Source: an uncultured Acholeplasmataceae bacterium (GTDB lineage Bacteria; Bacillota_I; Bacilli_A; Acholeplasmatales; Acholeplasmataceae). From it: a stretch of 42,948 nt of DNA. The position numbers and the translations under genes are program-made. How positions within the stretch are numbered: position 1 is the stretch's first letter; each line of letters starts with the position of its first letter. Below the pieces are notes generated by a model. That model saw only the letters and a list, made by a program, of their open reading frames with translations, made no database searches and had not been told where the DNA came from. The DNA is taken from positions 1 through 42,948 of the forward strand of contig CAKMKH010000076.1 in NCBI GenBank assembly GCA_927441705.1. The letters are read 5' to 3'. This document shows positions 39,205-42,948 of the stretch, in pieces.

Positions 39205-40346
39205 AACAGCATGTCGTGATTGTTGGCGCAGGTATTAGCGGTGTCAGTATTGCTTATCATTTGGCTCAAAAAGGTGTAAAAGATATATTAGTGATTGATC
39301 AAGGCTATTTTACCAATGGTGCAACCGGAAGATGTGGTGCAGGTATTAGACAACAATGGGCAACCAAGATGAATTGTTCGATGGCTAAAAAAAGCATGGA
39401 ATTTTTTGAAACTGCAGAAAAAACTTTAGAGTATAACGATTCTATAGAACTTAAGCAGGAAGGCTATTTGATTTTAGCTACTACAAAAGAGGAAGAAGAT
39501 CAATTTAGGAGAAACGTTAAACTACAAAATGAGTTGGATATTCCATCAAAGGTTTTAACAAAAGCTGAAGCATTAGAAATTGTACCTCATTTAAACCCTG
39601 ATGCCTTCTTAAGTGCTACATTTTGTCACACTGATGGGCATCTAAACCCTTTTAAAATGACAGAGGCATTTTATAAAGCATCTATAAAATTAGGCGTTAA
39701 ATACAAATTTTTTGAAGAAGTGAAAGATTTGATAGTTGAACATAATCATGTTAAAAAAGTTGTTACTAATAAAGAAATCTATGAAACAGATATATTGATT
39801 AATGCTGCTGGTGGCTATGCAAAAGAAATTGGGCAATTAGCAGGAGTTGATATTCCAGTGTATTCAGAAAATCATGAAATACTTGCAACTGAGCCAGTAG
39901 AAAAACTACAAGGTCCAATGGTTATGTCATTTTCTAAAAACATTTATTGTCAACAAGTCCCTCATGGCGCATTTTTAATGGGAAGGACTACTCCAAATCA
40001 AGAAAAAGGTCATGATGTATCAAGTTCTTGGCAGTTTCTAGACGAAATGAGCCAAACAGTTTGCGATATCATGCCATTAGTTGGTAAACTAAATATAGTA
40101 AGACAATGGGGTGGCTCTTATAATATGTCACCTGATCATCAACCTATCATATCAAAAGCTATCGAAATTGATAACTTTTATATGGCTTGTGGGTTTTCTG
40201 GACATGGATTTATGTTAGCGCCAATGACAGGATTACTCATTAGTGAACTAGTTTTAGGTCAAAAACTATCCATGGACTTAGAAGATTTATCAATAAAAAG
40301 ATTTAAAAATAAAGAAGATATTCATATCGAAAAATCAGTTGTATAA
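39201..40346 (+). CDS. FAD-dependent dehydrogenase (PDH1 beta-like, proline dehydrogenase candidate)
   Basis: The 381-residue protein is a DAO-family flavoenzyme. It has the FAD motif [15 protein letters not shown] (8-22), the flavin-contact segment [14 protein letters not shown] (43-56) and the C-terminal [18 protein letters not shown]. The family includes sarcosine oxidase beta, HcnC, D-amino acid dehydrogenases and the catalytic beta subunit of PDH1. The adjacent pyrroline-5-carboxylate dehydrogenase makes L-proline the most likely substrate. Hydroxyproline, sarcosine or another secondary amine remains possible. It is translationally coupled to the delta-like gene. Confidence 0.82.
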   Translation: MKQHVVIVGAGISGVSIAYHLAQKGVKDILVIDQGYFTNGATGRCGAGIRQQWATKMNCSMAKKSMEFFETAEKTLEYNDSIELKQEGYLILATTKEEEDQFRRNVKLQNELDIPSKVLTKAEALEIVPHLNPDAFLSATFCHTDGHLNPFKMTEAFYKASIKLGVKYKFFEEVKDLIVEHNHVKKVVTNKEIYETDILINAAGGYAKEIGQLAGVDIPVYSENHEILATEPVEKLQGPMVMSFSKNIYCQQVPHGAFLMGRTTPNQEKGHDVSSSWQFLDEMSQTVCDIMPLVGKLNIVRQWGGSYNMSPDHQPIISKAIEIDNFYMACGFSGHGFMLAPMTGLLISELVLGQKLSMDLEDLSIKRFKNKEDIHIEKSVV

Positions 40347-40366
40347 AAAAAAGGGAGAGAGAAAAT

Positions 40367-41923
40367 ATGTCAATTTATGATTACAAAACAGAACCACTAA
40401 CAAATTTTCAAGATGAGCAAAATGTAAAAAACTATGAAGATGGGATTAGAAAAGTTTATACTTATTTAGGTGAAACATATGATCTAGTTATCGATGGAAA
40501 AAGAATTAAAACCGATCGAACATTAGATTCACTTAATCCATCAAAATTTGAAGAAGTTGTAGGGACTATTCATCAAGCTTCAATGGAACATGCTAATCAA
40601 GCCATGGAAGTCGCTTTAAAAACTTTTGAAACATGGAAAAAAGTTGATCCTAAAATTAGAGCAGATGTTTTATTTAAGTCAGCAGCTATCATTAGAAAAA
40701 GAAAATTCGAATTTTCTGCTTTAATGACTAAAGAAGCTGGTAAACCTTGGCCAGAAGCTGATGCAGATGTTGCTGAAGCTATTGATTTTCTAGAGTATTA
40801 CGGAAGACAAATGTTAACATTAACAAAAATTGATGATGTTGTTTTAAGTAGAAGAAACATTGAGAGAAATGAATATCGTTATATTCCACTTGGAGTAGGT
40901 ATTGTTATTCCACCTTGGAATTTTCCATTAGCTATTTTAGTTGGAATGACAAGTGCTGCAGTTGTTGCAGGTAATACTGTGATTTTAAAACCAGCAAGTA
41001 CAACTCAAGTCATTGCTTATAAATTTATTGAAGTATTAGAAGAAGCTGGACTTCCAAATGGTGTTGTTAATTTCTTACCTGGTAAAGGTAGTGAAGTTGG
41101 TGAATATTTAGTTAATCATCCAAAAACAAGATTCATTTCATTTACAGGTAGTAAAGATGTAGGTGTAGGAATTTATGAAAAGGCTGCTAAACTTCAAAAA
41201 GATCAAATTTGGTTAAAACGAGTGATTGCTGAAATGGGTGGGAAAGATGCAATCGTTGTTGACAAAGATGCTGATATCGATTTAGCTGCTGAATCAATTG
41301 TTAAGGCTGCATTTGGTTTTAGTGGTCAAAAATGTAGTGCATGTTCAAGAGCAATTATTGTTGAAGATGTTTATGATGAAATCATTGATAAAGTAGAGCG
41401 CATCACAAGACAAATAAAAGTAGGTAATCCAGAAAAACTAGAAAACTTTATGGGTCCTGTTAATGATCATCTAGCGTATAAAAAAATCACCAGCTACTTT
41501 GAAGTTGGTGAAAAAGAAGGTAAATTACTTAGTGGTGGTAAGGCAAGTGATGAAAAAGGTTATTTTATTGAACCTACAATTTATCATGATGTAAAACCAA
41601 ACTCTAGATTGATGCAAGAAGAAATCTTTGGACCAGTCTTAGCAATTTGTAAGGTTAAAGATTTTGAACAAGCATTAGAAGTTGCGAATAATACTGAATA
41701 CGGACTAACTGGTGCAGTTTTTTCTAACAATCGTATGCATTTAGAAATGGCTAGAGAAAGTTTTCATGTAGGAAACCTATATTTTAATAGAAAATGTACT
41801 GGTGCGATTGTTGGTTATCAACCATTTGGTGGATTCAACATGAGTGGTACAGATTCAAAAGCTGGTGGACCAGACTATTTAATTTTACATATGCAAGGCA
41901 AAACAATTTCAGAAGCATTCTAA
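40367..41923 (+). CDS. pruA: 1-pyrroline-5-carboxylate dehydrogenase
   Basis: The 518-residue aldehyde dehydrogenase oxidises glutamate semialdehyde to glutamate with NAD. It has [13 protein letters not shown] for the cofactor site, FTGSKDVG, the catalytic glutamate in AEMGGKD and the nucleophile in [11 protein letters not shown]. The last, with the full length near 515, is typical of the RocA/PutA-type group rather than generic aldehyde dehydrogenases. GGGAGAG precedes the start, 20 bases after the PDH1 beta-like gene. It supplies the second step of proline degradation, so the operon forms a complete proline-to-glutamate route. Confidence 0.92.
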   Translation: MSIYDYKTEPLTNFQDEQNVKNYEDGIRKVYTYLGETYDLVIDGKRIKTDRTLDSLNPSKFEEVVGTIHQASMEHANQAMEVALKTFETWKKVDPKIRADVLFKSAAIIRKRKFEFSALMTKEAGKPWPEADADVAEAIDFLEYYGRQMLTLTKIDDVVLSRRNIERNEYRYIPLGVGIVIPPWNFPLAILVGMTSAAVVAGNTVILKPASTTQVIAYKFIEVLEEAGLPNGVVNFLPGKGSEVGEYLVNHPKTRFISFTGSKDVGVGIYEKAAKLQKDQIWLKRVIAEMGGKDAIVVDKDADIDLAAESIVKAAFGFSGQKCSACSRAIIVEDVYDEIIDKVERITRQIKVGNPEKLENFMGPVNDHLAYKKITSYFEVGEKEGKLLSGGKASDEKGYFIEPTIYHDVKPNSRLMQEEIFGPVLAICKVKDFEQALEVANNTEYGLTGAVFSNNRMHLEMARESFHVGNLYFNRKCTGAIVGYQPFGGFNMSGTDSKAGGPDYLILHMQGKTISEAF

Positions 41924-41934
41924 AAAAACATAAT

Positions 41935-41968
41935 AAAAGAGGATTTATTTAAAAATCCTCTTTTTTTT
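41935..41968. terminator. Bidirectional terminator, pruA / GGDEF gene
   Basis: AAAAGAGGATTT (41935-41946) pairs with AAATCCTCTTTT (41953-41964), loop ATTTAA, with A and T flanks usable from both sides. Confidence 0.88.
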
Positions 41969-42887
41969 AATGTTCATATAGTGTAATATTTCCATTGCCC
42001 CTATGTTTAGATATATACATATGCTTATCACCTAAATCTAGAAGTTTGTGGTAGTCATTATTGTCATATGTAATAGGGATGACTCCAACAGATGCGCTTA
42101 CCCCTAATTCAATGGTCATCTCATTTAGGTTTTCTATATCACGTATTAGAGTATTAGCTCTATCGATGACATCTTTTTTTGTATGATTATATACATAAAT
42201 AAAGAATTCATCACCACCTAAACGGTAGTACATAACATTTTTCTCCCATTTATTTATAAACATTTGAGCTATATCTATTAGTAGTTGATCGCCTTTTTGA
42301 TGACCGTAGACATCATTTACCTGTTTAAAATTATCAATATCAAAATAAATACCATATGAGCCTTCATAATTAGATATACTAGATAAATGTTTTTTCAGTG
42401 TTTCACGAGTAAACAATTTTGTAAGTGGATCTTGGTATGTTTTCTTATAATGAATGATATCATTAGGCGTTCTGTGAAGTACTCTTAGAACTTGACCAAA
42501 GATAATTTTATTGTTGCCTTTTTTTACCCGTTGTAAGCTAATATATAACCAAATGGTTTCAGTTTCATTTTGAATAGGTAGATAAATAAAAGTTTCATCA
42601 TTCATTGATTTGATTCGTTCTTGCAAATCACTTATAAACGAATTTTTACCTTCAACTTCAGCAAGTTCATTATCTATTTTTATGTAAGAAATGATTTCTT
42701 GACTTGTAAAGTGTTCTTGTGTGGGCATTCCTAATAATGACATATCACCATTAATAATATGAAATATCATAGGAGATTCATCAAATGTAAAGTAAAAATG
42801 GATATGGCATCTCTTTTGTAGAAGCATATCTTTAACATAATCAACATGATATTCTGATTGTAATTTATCAATTATTTTTTGATTCAT
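41967..42887 (-). CDS. GGDEF domain protein (diguanylate cyclase candidate)
   Basis: The 306-residue protein has a C-terminal GGDEF domain (about 150-306) with DPLTKLFTRE, the substrate-binding FDIDNFKQVNDVYGHQKGD and an intact active-site GGDEF in YRLGGDEFFIY. It can therefore be expected to make c-di-GMP. The N-terminal 145 residues look like a PAS-type sensor without membrane helices, so it is cytoplasmic. No RxxD inhibitory site is obvious before the motif. The frame opens at TTG 42899, but GGTGA before ATG 42887 makes that the likely start. c-di-GMP enzymes are unusual in Mollicutes-like genomes. Confidence 0.88.
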   Translation of the reverse strand: MNQKIIDKLQSEYHVDYVKDMLLQKRCHIHFYFTFDESPMIFHIINGDMSLLGMPTQEHFTSQEIISYIKIDNELAEVEGKNSFISDLQERIKSMNDETFIYLPIQNETETIWLYISLQRVKKGNNKIIFGQVLRVLHRTPNDIIHYKKTYQDPLTKLFTRETLKKHLSSISNYEGSYGIYFDIDNFKQVNDVYGHQKGDQLLIDIAQMFINKWEKNVMYYRLGGDEFFIYVYNHTKKDVIDRANTLIRDIENLNEMTIELGVSASVGVIPITYDNNDYHKLLDLGDKHMYISKHRGNGNITLYEH

Positions 42888-42903
42888 CTTTATCACCAAA
42901 GCA

Positions 42904-42909
42904 ATTATA
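42904..42909 (-). promoter_or_regulatory. -10 box for the GGDEF gene
   Basis: TATAAT on the minus strand at 42909-42904, 16 bases before the ATG; a TTTGTTG stretch further upstream may act as -35. The spacing to the start leaves a very short leader. Confidence 0.4.
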
Positions 42910-42948
42910 ACACAACAAAAATCTCTTTTGTATATTTGGATTATTAAG

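Overview
The window is AT-rich (roughly 30% GC by eye) and gene-dense. It reads with the standard bacterial code: TGA is used as a stop (for example at the ends of gnd, zwf, accC and accA) and tryptophan is TGG. Low GC, many lipoproteins, a complete acc/fab set, an oxidative pentose phosphate branch and a GGDEF protein together suggest a less-reduced relative of the Mollicutes (Acholeplasma/Izemoplasma-like) or a nearby low-GC Bacillota. It does not suggest a Mycoplasma or Spiroplasma, which read TGA as Trp. This placement is inference from gene content only.

Layout. 1-480: an odd edge; the first 240 bases are about 47% GC and may be foreign or chimeric. 482-2841: a lipoprotein, a guanylate-kinase-like protein and an MFS transporter. 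3004-3519 (-): a GNAT enzyme. 3652-6531: an acidic lipoprotein, an ECF sigma factor and a transmembrane anti-sigma-like protein whose outer domain is a paralogue of the lipoprotein. 6692-8269 (-): a gamma-glutamyltransferase family protein. 8388-13337: DNA glycosylase, gnd, zwf, cyclase, GNAT and 2-hydroxyacid dehydrogenase in one run. 13388-21911: a strong promoter with a FabT-like palindrome, then accB-accC-accD-accA-fabH-fabD-fabG-fabF-fabZ-birA, which covers malonyl-CoA supply, biotinylation and most of the FAS II cycle but lacks acpP and an enoyl-ACP reductase. 21965-22861: a DUF1295 membrane protein.

22858-24174: a fluoride riboswitch with an overlapping terminator ahead of a cation:proton antiporter. 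24303-26852: two TrkA-type subunits and TrkH (potassium uptake). 26909-29541: a LytTR regulator and a membrane-anchored beta-propeller protein. 29631-30685: an SRPBCC protein and a UPF0316 membrane protein. 30741-30815: tRNA-Val(GAC). 30844-34733: two MATE exporters flanking a divergent HxlR regulator/FMN reductase pair.

34833-41923: an eight-gene operon with NfnAB-like transhydrogenase subunits, a multi-subunit FAD/Fe-S dehydrogenase resembling the archaeal PDH1 proline dehydrogenase (alpha subunit split in two), and 1-pyrroline-5-carboxylate dehydrogenase. It is best read as proline oxidation to glutamate with electrons passed through iron-sulfur carriers to NAD(P). 41967-42887 (-): a GGDEF protein.

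The two most unusual systems are the sigma/anti-sigma/paralogous lipoprotein module and the PDH1-like/Nfn proline operon. The fluoride riboswitch is the clearest RNA regulator.
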